A DNA stretch of 64,000 nucleotides, taken from NCBI GenBank assembly GCA_031378845.1, contig JANNES010000015.1:310001-374000 (forward strand), in the 5' to 3' direction. A program made the position numbers and the translations under genes. The notes under the pieces were generated by a model, which had not been told where the DNA came from, searched no databases, and saw only the letters and a list, made by a program, of their open reading frames with translations. Below are positions 45,301 to 54,128 of this stretch, in pieces (position 1 is the first letter of the stretch; every line of letters starts with the position of its first letter). The stretch comes from JAJNPS01 sp031378845 (GTDB lineage Bacteria > Pseudomonadota > Alphaproteobacteria > Rhodobacterales > Rhodobacteraceae).

Positions 45301-46884
45301 TCAGGCGGTCATCAACGCGTTGGCATTTTGCAATGACGACGTCGCGTCGTCTGCGAGAACAAGACGAAAGGTCACCATCGTCGCTCCGCCCGCGAGGTGC
45401 GAAAACCGACAGGCCATCAAGCGCCCGTCCAACAAACGCACTTCGCCATCCCAAGGGTCGCGGTCACCAAGCAAGGCCAGATACTCATCGGCAGCCGGCC
45501 AAAGCGGTGTTGGCGCGGTGCGGTCGCGCCAGAAACGGACCATTGCAACGGCGGCGACATCATTCAATCCTTCGGAAGGGTTGTGCTGCCACACCTCTGC
45601 ATAGGCGGCATTGGTCATCACCAGGCTGCCGGAATGAGAAAACACCGCAATGCCTTCTTCGAGCATGTCAATCACTGCCTGGCTCAGTTCGAGGTCTGCA
45701 CGATAACGACGTGTGCGCAGAATTTCTGTCGATATGTCTTCGAACATGAAGGCAACTGCCCCGTTTGGGTGTGGTCGGCCGATCACGCGATAGGTCTGAC
45801 CGCCGGGCAGGCTCCACGTTTCTTCGTGCATGCCGGTGGACGCGGCGGCTTCCAGTTCCACCATCTGGCGACGCCAGCTGCGGTAGTCTTTCGGCTCCGG
45901 GATCATCGACTGTTCGCGCATCGCGTCCAGAAAACTGACAAGCGACGGGCGCGCGGTCAGAAATTCTGGCTGCAGGGCCGTCAGGTCTGACAGAGCGGGA
46001 TTAAAAAGCTGAAGCTTTCTGTTCTTGTCGAAAACTGCGAGTCCGATTGGCAGATGCGCGAATGTCTTTGTCAGGGTCTGCATGAAATCGCGCAGCGCCG
46101 TCTCGGCCTGAACCGCACTATCCGCAGACAAGGCAAAGACAAGACTGTTGGCCCCCTGCGCAAAGCCCACGATGTCAAACCACCGTGTTGCACCACCGGG
46201 CGTGTCCAGGCGTTGGCGCTGGCCATTGGCGCCTTGCGCACTGGCGAGGCGTTCGAAAAGGCGCGGAAGCGGCCAAGACAGATCTTGGCCTGGAGCCAGC
46301 TTTTCCGTGACATGCATCAGATAGGCCGAATTGGCCCAGACAACCTCTCCATCGTCGCGTTCACGCCAGATCAGCATTGGGCTTTGTGCGATCACATGAC
46401 GCAATTCACCAAGCTCGTCTGCCTGTGCCCGGTGCAAGAGTGCCGAGGGTCCCTCGGCGCTTGCCATGCCCTGGCCGCCGCCAAGACTGATGCGCGTAAC
46501 GCCTCCGACCAATTCCGCAGTCAACGTCAACTGGTCAGAGCTGTCACTTTTTCCAGAGGCCTGCAGCGTGATCTGGCCATCCTTTGGCAAGGCCAGAACG
46601 GTCTTTTCCAGGTCACCAAATCTGGGGCCAAGCCGCGCGAGCAGTTGCAACCAAGGTGCACCGCGCACCGGACTTTCTGCCAATAAAGCACGTGCTGCCG
46701 GTGTCGCATCCAATAGCGTTTCACCATCGAACAAGAATATTATGCCCTGTTTTCCGGTGCCGAAAACACTTGCGCCCACGGACGTTCGTGGACCATTCAA
46801 CAGCGAAAGGACCAGCAGTCCAAAGAGACTCGCAAGTACGGCGGTCGTCAAAAGTCCGAAGGCCAGACCCAAATCGGCAAGCAT
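45301..46884 (-). CDS. divL: PAS-domain protein, DivL homologue lacking kinase domains
   Basis: 527 aa: an N-terminal membrane helix (about 9-31) then three PAS-like regions, one around IFLFDGETLLDATPAARALL, one around LAVFDKNRKLQLFNPALSDL and one around IAVFSHSGSLVMTNAAYAEVW. The protein stops there: no His/Tyr phospho-acceptor helix and no ATPase domain follow, unlike Caulobacter DivL. In Rhodobacter capsulatus a PAS-domain DivL of this kind modulates CtrA and gene transfer agent output. Position upstream of tsaE-amgK-murU-addBA supports the identity. A perfect CtrA box lies 57 nt upstream. Confidence 0.75.
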   Translation of the reverse strand: MLADLGLAFGLLTTAVLASLFGLLVLSLLNGPRTSVGASVFGTGKQGIIFLFDGETLLDATPAARALLAESPVRGAPWLQLLARLGPRFGDLEKTVLALPKDGQITLQASGKSDSSDQLTLTAELVGGVTRISLGGGQGMASAEGPSALLHRAQADELGELRHVIAQSPMLIWRERDDGEVVWANSAYLMHVTEKLAPGQDLSWPLPRLFERLASAQGANGQRQRLDTPGGATRWFDIVGFAQGANSLVFALSADSAVQAETALRDFMQTLTKTFAHLPIGLAVFDKNRKLQLFNPALSDLTALQPEFLTARPSLVSFLDAMREQSMIPEPKDYRSWRRQMVELEAAASTGMHEETWSLPGGQTYRVIGRPHPNGAVAFMFEDISTEILRTRRYRADLELSQAVIDMLEEGIAVFSHSGSLVMTNAAYAEVWQHNPSEGLNDVAAVAMVRFWRDRTAPTPLWPAADEYLALLGDRDPWDGEVRLLDGRLMACRFSHLAGGATMVTFRLVLADDATSSLQNANALMTA

Positions 46885-46940
46885 GTAAGCCCCGTCCCCA
46901 TAACAATTTTACCCCCCTTAGCAACCCTGGGACGATAAAG

Positions 46941-46956
46941 TTAATACGCAATTAAC
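46941..46956 (-). promoter_or_regulatory. Palindromic CtrA box upstream of divL
   Basis: TTAA-TACGCAA-TTAAC at 46941-46956 matches the full CtrA consensus TTAA-N7-TTAAC with no mismatch; with the preceding G it is symmetric (GTTAA-N7-TTAAC), so both strands read the same consensus. It lies 57 nt upstream of the divL ATG and 82 nt past the regB stop. Binding is inferred from the match to the consensus known in Caulobacter and Rhodobacterales. Confidence 0.75.
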
Positions 46957-47037
46957 CCAAGGGCAGAGTTGTGTCGAAATTGGTCCCGTCACACGACAAT
47001 GCGAAGGCAACGATCAAAAAGGTGAATTCCCAGATTG

Positions 47038-48429
47038 TCAGGGTTCGTTGCGGCGGTTCTCACCCATTGCAATACCAGCCGGAGCGACAAGATTCGCTGC
47101 CTGCCAAATCGCTTCGACAACGGCGCCGGAGCGCGCTGGCCGTTCGTCCGGTGTCAAGAAAGGATCAGAGGCATTGGCGAAGGTCAGCTCGGCACCCGTC
47201 CGTTCGAGCAGCGTCTTGGCGATGAAGAGCCCCAGTCCCATCCCTTCATATTGCCGACGCAGCGCCACCTCTGGGCCAGATCGACGCGACCGAACAAAGG
47301 GATCCCCAATGCGACCAATCACCTGAGGCGGAAAGCCGTCGCCATCGTCGATGATCCGAATGAGGATGCGCGTGCTGGTCCACTCCGCTTCGATCCAGAC
47401 CGTCGTGCGCGCGAAATCGACCGCGTTCTGCACCAGGTTTCGGAGTCCGTGAATGACTTCTGGGCGTCGCAACACGTTTGGCTGGCGATCTGAGACACCA
47501 ACACCTGGCGTCAGCCCAAACTCGACCTTTTTCCCGCGTCCCAAATGCGGCTCTGCCGCTTCGCGGATCAAGGTTTCCAACGGTGCCTGGCGCAATTGCA
47601 GGTCATCCTTGCCTGCCCGCCCCATGCCCCGCAGGATATCCCGGCACCGATCCGCCTGAGCGCCGATCAATCGGGCATCCTCCAGCAGCTCCGGTCGGTC
47701 GGCCAATTCTTCGATCAGCTCGGTACTTACCAACTTTATCGTTGCAAGTGGCGTGCCAAGTTCGTGGGCCGCCGCTGCCACCACACCGCCAAGATCGGTC
47801 AGCTTTTGCTCGCGCGCCAACGCCATTTGTGTCGCCAGAAGCGCGTCCGACATTGACCGCACTTCCATGCCAACCCGTCGCGAATAAAGCGCCAGAAAGA
47901 CGATGCCAATGATGATTGCCATCCAGAAACCGAACCCGAAAAGGACCGGCACGGACAGCACGGTCCCATCTTCGAGCCGGAGCGGCACATGCGCATAGGC
48001 AGCAAGCGTGGCGAGTATCATCGCAGCAAGCGCAAGAATGATCGTTGTCCTGAGATCGAGAACGCTGGCCGAGATCGTCACCGGTACCAAAAGCAACAGC
48101 GCAAACGGATTGTTCAATCCGCCCGTCAACAAGATGAGCACGGCAAGCTGCGACAGGTCGAACAGCAGCGTCAGCATGGATTCCAGGCTGGAGAGCCGCT
48201 TGTTCTCGGGAAAGACAAAGATCGAGATCAGATTGGCGATGATCGAGGCGCCAACCGCCAGATAGCAAAGCCCCAGCGGCAGTTGGATGCCATAGATACG
48301 GTCGGCAATCGTGATCGCCGCCAGCTGCCCGCCGATTGCCACCCAGCGCAGCAAAATCAACGTGCGCAGGCGCAGCCAATTGCTGTGATTGTCGCGCGAG
48401 AAAAGGCCAAGTGTCTGGGGCGGCATCAC
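47038..48429 (-). CDS. regB: Redox-sensing histidine kinase RegB (PrrB/ActS)
   Basis: 463-aa membrane kinase with six hydrophobic segments at residues about 25-185. The quinone-site heptad GGLNNPF is at 103-109, the phosphorylated His222 is in AAAHELGTPLATIKL, and the redox-active Cys262 is in DRCRDILRGMG; these match RegB His225 and Cys265 with a constant offset. The C-terminal ATPase has NAVDFARTT, DDGDGFPP and GMGLGLFIAKTLLERTG. It phosphorylates RegA when the quinone pool is reduced. Confidence 0.95.
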   Translation of the reverse strand: MMPPQTLGLFSRDNHSNWLRLRTLILLRWVAIGGQLAAITIADRIYGIQLPLGLCYLAVGASIIANLISIFVFPENKRLSSLESMLTLLFDLSQLAVLILLTGGLNNPFALLLLVPVTISASVLDLRTTIILALAAMILATLAAYAHVPLRLEDGTVLSVPVLFGFGFWMAIIIGIVFLALYSRRVGMEVRSMSDALLATQMALAREQKLTDLGGVVAAAAHELGTPLATIKLVSTELIEELADRPELLEDARLIGAQADRCRDILRGMGRAGKDDLQLRQAPLETLIREAAEPHLGRGKKVEFGLTPGVGVSDRQPNVLRRPEVIHGLRNLVQNAVDFARTTVWIEAEWTSTRILIRIIDDGDGFPPQVIGRIGDPFVRSRRSGPEVALRRQYEGMGLGLFIAKTLLERTGAELTFANASDPFLTPDERPARSGAVVEAIWQAANLVAPAGIAMGENRRNEP

Positions 48430-48529
48430 ATGCTCTGGCGATCATAGGCGATCTTTGGCATTGTTACGCGCGCAGCTGTGGCGCAGCAATGCGCCAAGAG
48501 AGCCGCGACCGAAGGCAAAGGAAATCTGG

Positions 48530-49162
48530 ATGACAAAACTTTATGCGGGGATTTCTGCCGCCGCTGTTGCCGCTCTTTTGGGCGGCTCGGCAGCTTACCT
48601 ATGGATCAATCGGGGCGATGGCGACGCCCTTTCGGCGTGCCGCGGAGGCCAGACTGCCGGGACCATCGGCGGGCCGCTTGAACTTGTGAACGGCCAGGGC
48701 ATCACGGTTACCGAGACTGATATCTTGACCAAACCCGCCCTGATCTACTTTGGCTATACATTTTGCCCTGATGTTTGTCCCTTGGACAATGCGCGGAACG
48801 CGGAAGCCGTGGATATTCTTGAAGACCGCGGCATTGACGTGACCCCGATCTTCATCTCGATCGACCCGGAGCGCGACACGCCCGAGGTTATGGCCGACAC
48901 CGCTGCAAACCTTCACCCCAAGATGATCGGGCTGACCGGAAGTCAAGAACAGGTCAAGGCCGCTGCGCAGGCGTACAAAGTCTATTATCGCAAGCAAGAC
49001 TCCGCAGACGAATACTACCTGATGGATCATTCGACCTTTACGTATCTGATGTTGCCGGGCGTCGGTTTTGCCGACTTCTTCAAGCGCGAAGCGACGGCAG
49101 ACGATATGGCAGATCGGGTTGCGTGTTTTGTCGATGGGGCGGCGTCTGTCGCGCAAAATTGA
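48530..49162 (+). CDS. senC: SCO1/SenC-family copper chaperone
   Basis: 210-aa membrane-anchored thioredoxin-fold protein. One N-terminal membrane helix, the copper-binding CPDVC (Cys79, Cys83) and the conserved His in LMDHSTFTYL. It helps assemble the Cu-A site of cytochrome oxidase and, as SenC/PrrC, tunes RegBA signalling. Start 48530 has AAGGA seven bases upstream. It is divergent from regB and starts the senC-regA-hvrA run. Confidence 0.93.
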   Translation: MTKLYAGISAAAVAALLGGSAAYLWINRGDGDALSACRGGQTAGTIGGPLELVNGQGITVTETDILTKPALIYFGYTFCPDVCPLDNARNAEAVDILEDRGIDVTPIFISIDPERDTPEVMADTAANLHPKMIGLTGSQEQVKAAAQAYKVYYRKQDSADEYYLMDHSTFTYLMLPGVGFADFFKREATADDMADRVACFVDGAASVAQN

Positions 49163-49220
49163 CCCAAAGGGGTTGGCGCCCTACGTTGTTCATCAAGCCA
49201 GCGCGAATGGGAGTGCACAA

Positions 49221-49775
49221 ATGCAAGATGAAGTCGGCGCCGATCTGGGACCGGACCGCAGCTTGCTATTGGTCGATGACGACGAACAGTTCGTAAAGCG
49301 GCTTGCGCGCGCCATGGAAAAGCGCGGATTTGTGCCGGAAACCGCTGAAAGCGTTGCGGCAGGCAAATCAATCGCAACGTCCCGCCCGCCCGCCTATGCG
49401 GTGATCGACCTGAGGCTCGAGGATGGCAACGGGCTTGATGTGGTTGAAACCCTGCGCGACCGGCGCCCCGGGTGCCGCATTGTAGTCCTGACCGGCTATG
49501 GGGCGATTGCCACGGCAGTTGCGGCCGTCAAGATCGGGGCGATTGACTATCTGTCAAAGCCAGCGGACGCAAACGATGTCACCAACGCGCTGCTGTCACG
49601 TAGCGATACGCTGCCACCACCTCCCGAGAATCCCATGTCAGCCGATCGGGTCCGTTGGGAACATATTCAGCGCGTCTTTGAAATGTGCGAACGAAACGTC
49701 TCGGAAACCGCACGGCGGCTAAACATGCATCGACGCACATTGCAGCGTATATTGGCGAAACGTAGCCCGCGATAA
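49221..49775 (+). CDS. regA: Global redox response regulator RegA (PrrA/ActR)
   Basis: 184 aa, exactly the length of Rhodobacter RegA. Receiver domain with DDD acidic pocket, phospho-acceptor Asp63 in VIDLRL, Thr in VLTGYG and Lys in LSKPADA; a proline linker (PPPPEN) and a Fis-type helix-turn-helix SETARRLNMHRRTLQRIL at the C terminus. Activates photosynthesis, oxidase, nitrogen- and carbon-fixation genes in relatives. The frame is open upstream but the start at 49221 gives the family N terminus. Confidence 0.96.
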   Translation: MQDEVGADLGPDRSLLLVDDDEQFVKRLARAMEKRGFVPETAESVAAGKSIATSRPPAYAVIDLRLEDGNGLDVVETLRDRRPGCRIVVLTGYGAIATAVAAVKIGAIDYLSKPADANDVTNALLSRSDTLPPPPENPMSADRVRWEHIQRVFEMCERNVSETARRLNMHRRTLQRILAKRSPR

Positions 49776-49841
49776 TAAACCTTGATTGCCAATTCCGCAT
49801 AATGACTCTAGTTAAGGCATATCTGAAAGACCCGAAAGGAC

Positions 49842-50162
49842 ATGCCCGTGGCAATCGATCTGAATTCCATGACCCTCAAAGAGCTAAAAGAGCTGCATTC
49901 GCAGACTGCAAAAGCGGTTGCGAACTTTGAGGACCGCAAGAAAAAAGATGCGCTGGCCGATTTGGAAGAACGTGCTCGCGCGTTGGGCTTTACACTTGCT
50001 GAATTGACCGGGACGACTCCGGTCCGCAAGCGTGCGCCAGTGGCACCGAAATATGCCAACCCCGTGAACCATTCGGAGACATGGTCTGGCCGTGGGCGCA
50101 AGCCGCGCTGGTTTGAGGCCGCCCTCAAATCTGGCAAGTCCGCGAGCGATATGTCGATCTGA
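49842..50162 (+). CDS. hvrA: H-NS-family regulator HvrA
   Basis: 106 aa. N-terminal coiled-coil-forming helix (LKELKELHSQTAKAVANFEDRKKKD) for oligomerisation and a C-terminal H-NS DNA-binding domain, YANPVNHSETWSGRGRKPRWF, with the core GRGRKPRW. In Rhodobacter capsulatus hvrA lies in the reg cluster and encodes a low-light activator of photosynthesis genes; that role is inferred here. A GANTC site (49803-49807) lies in the 66-bp gap after regA. Confidence 0.9.
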   Translation: MPVAIDLNSMTLKELKELHSQTAKAVANFEDRKKKDALADLEERARALGFTLAELTGTTPVRKRAPVAPKYANPVNHSETWSGRGRKPRWFEAALKSGKSASDMSI

Positions 50163-50168
50163 CCCGGC

Positions 50169-51044
50169 CTAGCTCTGTGACCCGAGCCATTTCAAGAAGG
50201 TTCGGGTCGCAACCCTCTGCGGCCCCGGCAGCGTGACAATGAAATACGCAGGCAATGTCTCGCGGCTGTCATGCACCATGCACAGGCGTCCATCCGCGAT
50301 ATCGGACTCGACCAAGGCAATGCTCTCGACCACGAGGCCCAGGCCCTCGCGTGCCGCCGCAATTGACAGTTCTTCGTTCGGGAAAGTGCTTCGGGAAAGG
50401 TTGGCCGGATCAAGGCCAAGGCTGCGAAGATAGTCATCCTGTTCCGGCCAGTTCGTGGCGAGGATCCAGTCCATCGCCGCAAGGGCCTCCAGTTTCGGTT
50501 TTTTTCGGCCCTCAAGGACCGACGGCGACCCTGCGACAACCAGACGTGCAGACGCCAAAAACCGCGCCTCCACGCCTGGCCACGCCCCGAGGCCGTAGCG
50601 AATGCCCACATCCACACCCTCGCGGTGCAAGTCGATGACCCGGCTGTCCGGATGCAAAGACAACCCGATGCCGGGGTGCCGTGCCCAGAAATCCCGCAAC
50701 CGCGGCATCAGCCATTGCGCCGCAAAGCTTGCCGTCAAGGTGACCTTGACCGGCCGATCGATGCCACCGCTCCGCAGCGCCTCGACACCGCGTTCGAATG
50801 CAGCAAACCCCTCGGCCAGCGCAGTGGCGAGTTCGGCACCCTCGGCGGTCAAGCTCATGCCCCGACCGTCACGCTGGACCAGCGACATGCCCAGATGCAC
50901 TTCGAGGCCACGGACCTGCTGCGCGACCGCCGCAGTTGTGACGTTGAGCGCGCGCGCAGCCTGCGAAAAACTCCTTAGTTCGGCAGTTGCGGCAAACGCG
51001 CGAAGTGACGTCAGTGCGGGGATCCTCCTCCAGTCAGTTGCCAT
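50169..51044 (-). CDS. LysR-family transcriptional regulator (GcvA-like)
   Basis: 291 aa. Winged helix ALTSLRAFAATAELRSFSQAARALNVTTAAVAQQVRGLE at the N terminus followed by a periplasmic-binding-like effector domain. The start LxxLRxF pattern resembles the GcvA/AmpR group. Effector unknown. It is divergent to a 47-aa gene at 51143, the usual LysR-target arrangement. It converges with hvrA (stops 6 nt apart). Confidence 0.9.
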   Translation of the reverse strand: MATDWRRIPALTSLRAFAATAELRSFSQAARALNVTTAAVAQQVRGLEVHLGMSLVQRDGRGMSLTAEGAELATALAEGFAAFERGVEALRSGGIDRPVKVTLTASFAAQWLMPRLRDFWARHPGIGLSLHPDSRVIDLHREGVDVGIRYGLGAWPGVEARFLASARLVVAGSPSVLEGRKKPKLEALAAMDWILATNWPEQDDYLRSLGLDPANLSRSTFPNEELSIAAAREGLGLVVESIALVESDIADGRLCMVHDSRETLPAYFIVTLPGPQRVATRTFLKWLGSQS

Positions 51045-51142
51045 ATATTAGCTCAACTATCATATCATAAACCTTTCTGACTCGGCCAGATTGATCTTTT
51101 ATGTCACTTTGATTTCAGAAAGTCAGTCCAGAGGAGTAGAGA

Positions 51143-51286
51143 ATGTTTACGATCTTTGCCGAAGCACTGTTTTTAGCAGCACGCGTTGCACCCGCGGCAC
51201 GTCCCATCCAAGAGCGCCCGTTTGATCGCGACGCGGAATATGCACATCGCCGGTTCTGGCTGAATTATGCACAATCCAACCGCTAG
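51143..51286 (+). CDS. Small protein (47 aa) divergent to the LysR gene
   Basis: Very short open frame preceded by GAGGAG six bases before the ATG, a near-ideal ribosome binding site. The product starts MFTIFAEALFLAARVAPAAR and ends with the basic-aromatic AEYAHRRFWLNYAQSNR. The N-terminal half is amphipathic/hydrophobic. The stop TAG shares a CTAG palindrome with the stop of the opposite HD gene. Position opposite a LysR regulator suggests it is its target. No function known. Confidence 0.65.
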   Translation: MFTIFAEALFLAARVAPAARPIQERPFDRDAEYAHRRFWLNYAQSNR

Positions 51287-51882
51287 CCGTCAGCCCCAAG
51301 CAGGACCATGACACGTGCGATGTAGTCCGCCCGTACCACTGCGGGCGGACGAAGCCGGATCTCGAGGCCATCGACGACACCTGCTTGCGGTTTGCCAAAA
51401 AGTCGATTCGCTTCTGTTTCGGAAAATCCGGCGATTCTTGTCGCCTCCAGCCAGGCTGACGCCTTGTCCGCTGCCTTGATGGCCTTCTTGACGGGCACGG
51501 GCAGGACAGCAGGTAACCCAAAGCGCAGGTGAACCGCCGCAGCCAGGCGCGTGTCAAGTTCACCGTACCCAGGACCGACAGCCGCCTTCACCGGACTGAT
51601 CATGTCCCCGATCACATATTCCGGCGCATCATGCAAAAGCGCCGCTAGCCGCCATCGCACCGGCGACTGCGGGTTCATCCGCGCGTGGATGAGTTCGACC
51701 AGCAGCGAATGTTCTGCGACCGAATAGGGCCAGTCTCCGCGCGTCTGTCCGTTCCAGCGCGCGACGAACGCCAAGCCGTGCGCAATGTCCTCCACTTCGA
51801 TATCAACCGGTGTGGGATCAAGCAAATCCAGCCGACGTCCCGACAGCATTCTTTGCCAAGCGCGGGGTTGTTTCACTGCCAT
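51283..51882 (-). CDS. HD-domain phosphohydrolase (YfbR-like)
   Basis: 199-aa metal-dependent hydrolase. The HD signature is present: VAEHSLLV (first His), ALLHDAPEYVIGD (His-Asp) and KAADKASAWLEA (last Asp). Most similar in layout to YfbR-type 5'-deoxynucleotidases. It is divergent to ahcY and its stop overlaps the 47-aa gene. Substrate unproven. Confidence 0.85.
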   Translation of the reverse strand: MAVKQPRAWQRMLSGRRLDLLDPTPVDIEVEDIAHGLAFVARWNGQTRGDWPYSVAEHSLLVELIHARMNPQSPVRWRLAALLHDAPEYVIGDMISPVKAAVGPGYGELDTRLAAAVHLRFGLPAVLPVPVKKAIKAADKASAWLEATRIAGFSETEANRLFGKPQAGVVDGLEIRLRPPAVVRADYIARVMVLLGADG

Positions 51883-51977
51883 CTTGCCTCGGGCGACAGA
51901 TTGCCGCTGATTGGTTGTCTATGCGTCGCCTGGATGCTATCTGGCCGTCCAACAGCCCTTCAAGGAGCATCACGCCA

Positions 51978-53378
51978 ATGGCGCACGATTTTATTGTCAA
52001 GGACATCGCGCTGGCCGAATATGGCCGCAAGGAACTCGTGATTGCGGAAACCGAGATGCCGGGCCTGATGGCCTGCCGCGAAGAATTTGGCGCCTCAAAG
52101 CCGCTGAAGGGTGCGCGAATCGCCGGGTCGCTTCACATGACCATCCAAACCGGCGTGTTGATAGAAACGCTGAAGGCGCTTGGCGCAGATGTGCGCTGGG
52201 CCTCCTGCAATATCTTTTCGACTCAGGACCATGCGGCGGCGGCCATTGCGGTCGCGGGGACGCCGGTATTCGCAATCAAAGGTGAGACGCTGGAGGACTA
52301 CTGGGACTATACCGACAGAATCTTTCAGTTCGGGGGCGCGGGCGGCACCTGCAACATGATCCTCGACGATGGCGGCGATGCCACCATGTATGTGCTGATT
52401 GGCGCGCGCGTTGAAGCGGGTGAAACAGACATAATCGAAGTTCCGACCAGCGAAGAAGAGGTTTGCCTTTTCAGCCAGATAAAGAAACGGTTGAAGGCGT
52501 CTCCGGGCTGGTTCACGCAGCAGCGCGCCGCGATCCGCGGAGTCTCCGAGGAAACCACAACCGGCGTGCACCGCCTTTATGAGTTGCACAAGAAAGGTCA
52601 GCTTCCTTTCCCAGCGATCAACGTAAATGACTCCGTGACCAAATCTAAGTTCGACAACAAATATGGCTGCAAGGAATCGCTGGTCGACGGCATCCGCCGG
52701 GCCACCGACACCATGATGGCAGGTAAAGTTGCGGTCGTCTGCGGCTATGGCGACGTCGGCAAAGGCTCAGCGGCGTCTCTAAGCGGTGCCGGAGCGCGCG
52801 TGAAGGTGACCGAAGTAGACCCGATCTGCGCATTGCAGGCCGCCATGGATGGCTATGAAGTGACGTTGCTCGAAGACGAGGTCGCCAGCGCCGACATCTT
52901 CATCACCACAACCGGCAACAAGGACGTGATCCGCCTGGAGCATATCCGCGAAATGAAAGACATGGCCATCGTTGGCAACATCGGCCATTTCGACAATGAA
53001 ATTCAGGTCGCCGCGTTGCGCAACCACAAATGGACGAATATCAAAGAGCAGGTCGACATGATCGAAATGCCGTCCGGCAACCGGATTATCCTGTTGTCAG
53101 AAGGGCGCCTCTTGAACCTTGGAAATGCGACAGGGCACCCATCCTTCGTGATGTCGGCCTCCTTTACGAACCAGGTTCTGGCGCAGATCGAACTCTGGAC
53201 CAGAACCGCCGAGTATGCGCCGGGCGTCCACATCCTTCCCAAGGCATTGGACGAAAAGGTCGCCAGGCTGCACCTCAAGAAGATCGGCGTGAAACTGACC
53301 GAGCTTCGCAAAGACCAAGCCGACTACATCGGCGTCAAGGTCGATGGTCCTTTCAAATCCGAGCACTACCGCTACTGA
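51978..53378 (+). CDS. ahcY: Adenosylhomocysteinase
   Basis: 466-aa NAD-dependent enzyme that splits S-adenosylhomocysteine into adenosine and homocysteine, regenerating the methyl cycle. Conserved segments: GARIAGSLHMTIQTGVLIETL, ASCNIFSTQDHAAAA, NVNDSVTKSKFDN, NAD motif CGYGDVGKGSA, and C-terminal KSEHYRY. AAGGAG lies 11 bases before ATG 51978. A terminator follows 55 nt after the stop. In Rhodobacter capsulatus ahcY lies just past hvrA; here three genes intervene. Confidence 0.97.
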   Translation: MAHDFIVKDIALAEYGRKELVIAETEMPGLMACREEFGASKPLKGARIAGSLHMTIQTGVLIETLKALGADVRWASCNIFSTQDHAAAAIAVAGTPVFAIKGETLEDYWDYTDRIFQFGGAGGTCNMILDDGGDATMYVLIGARVEAGETDIIEVPTSEEEVCLFSQIKKRLKASPGWFTQQRAAIRGVSEETTTGVHRLYELHKKGQLPFPAINVNDSVTKSKFDNKYGCKESLVDGIRRATDTMMAGKVAVVCGYGDVGKGSAASLSGAGARVKVTEVDPICALQAAMDGYEVTLLEDEVASADIFITTTGNKDVIRLEHIREMKDMAIVGNIGHFDNEIQVAALRNHKWTNIKEQVDMIEMPSGNRIILLSEGRLLNLGNATGHPSFVMSASFTNQVLAQIELWTRTAEYAPGVHILPKALDEKVARLHLKKIGVKLTELRKDQADYIGVKVDGPFKSEHYRY

Positions 53379-53432
53379 TCTCTGCGCCCGGACGAATCGC
53401 TGGCACACGACAAAGAACAGAATTTTGCCAAT

Positions 53433-53460
53433 GGGGAATCGCGCAGGAGATTCCCCTTTT
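53433..53460 (+). terminator. Rho-independent terminator of ahcY
   Basis: Perfect 8-bp stem GGGGAATC/GATTCCCC with an 8-nt loop and four T immediately after it. It isolates ahcY from the DUF2853 gene. Confidence 0.9.
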
Positions 53461-53554
53461 CGTCATTCGATGCTTCACTTATCGTAAAATCGTTGTGTTC
53501 AGGCGGCAAATCCGCCTAGCCCGGCCAGATTGTACAACAGGACGAGGGAAAAGC

Positions 53555-53896
53555 ATGAGCAAGAGAGACGAACTGATCGCCAAGTATGCCGATGACCTGA
53601 AATCGAAATGTAAGATGACGCCCGATATGGCGCTCTTGACCAAGGTCACGATCGGCTGCGGTCCGGCAATTTACAACGCCGATAGCGCAACAGTGGCAGG
53701 CTCGGAAGCTTCCGAACTTGAAACCGTCAAGAACAACTTCTTGATCAAGAAACTGGGCCTGAAAGATAGCCCCTCCTTGATGGAAGCGATCAACGCCGTC
53801 ATCGACACCTACGGTCGTTCGGAGCGCAGCAAGTTCCGTGCCGTCGTCTACTACATGCTCGTCAAACATTTTGGCAAAGAAGCCGTCTACAAATAA
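53555..53896 (+). CDS. DUF2853 family protein
   Basis: 113-aa soluble helical protein: SKRDELIAKYADDLKSK at the N terminus, then LMEAINAVIDTYGRSERSKFRAVVYYMLVKHFG, the DUF2853 signature. No signal peptide. GAGGGAA precedes the ATG. Function unknown. A GC-rich hairpin (53910-53933) follows the stop but has no T-run. Confidence 0.88.
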   Translation: MSKRDELIAKYADDLKSKCKMTPDMALLTKVTIGCGPAIYNADSATVAGSEASELETVKNNFLIKKLGLKDSPSLMEAINAVIDTYGRSERSKFRAVVYYMLVKHFGKEAVYK

Positions 53897-54128
53897 GCTG
53901 ATGCTCTGAGCAAGGTGCGCAAGCGCGCCTTGCCTCTCGCGCTTAAAAACGGAATGCCGCGGCCGGACGACCAATCGCGATAAACTGAACTGCCAGAAAT
54001 TGAACCGTATTTGATGGGCTTGGTGTTTGCGCACCAGCATGATTCTGACTTATCAAATTCGCACAGGGCAGTAGTCCCGGGACCTTTTCATAGAACACGT
54101 GCGGTGCTTAGGGGAGCGCGTGGGGTGG

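Noticed and set aside
51883..51977. SAH riboswitch in front of ahcY
   Set aside because: The 95-bp gap to the divergent HD gene shows no pattern resembling the known SAH aptamer and leaves too little room for it plus both promoters.
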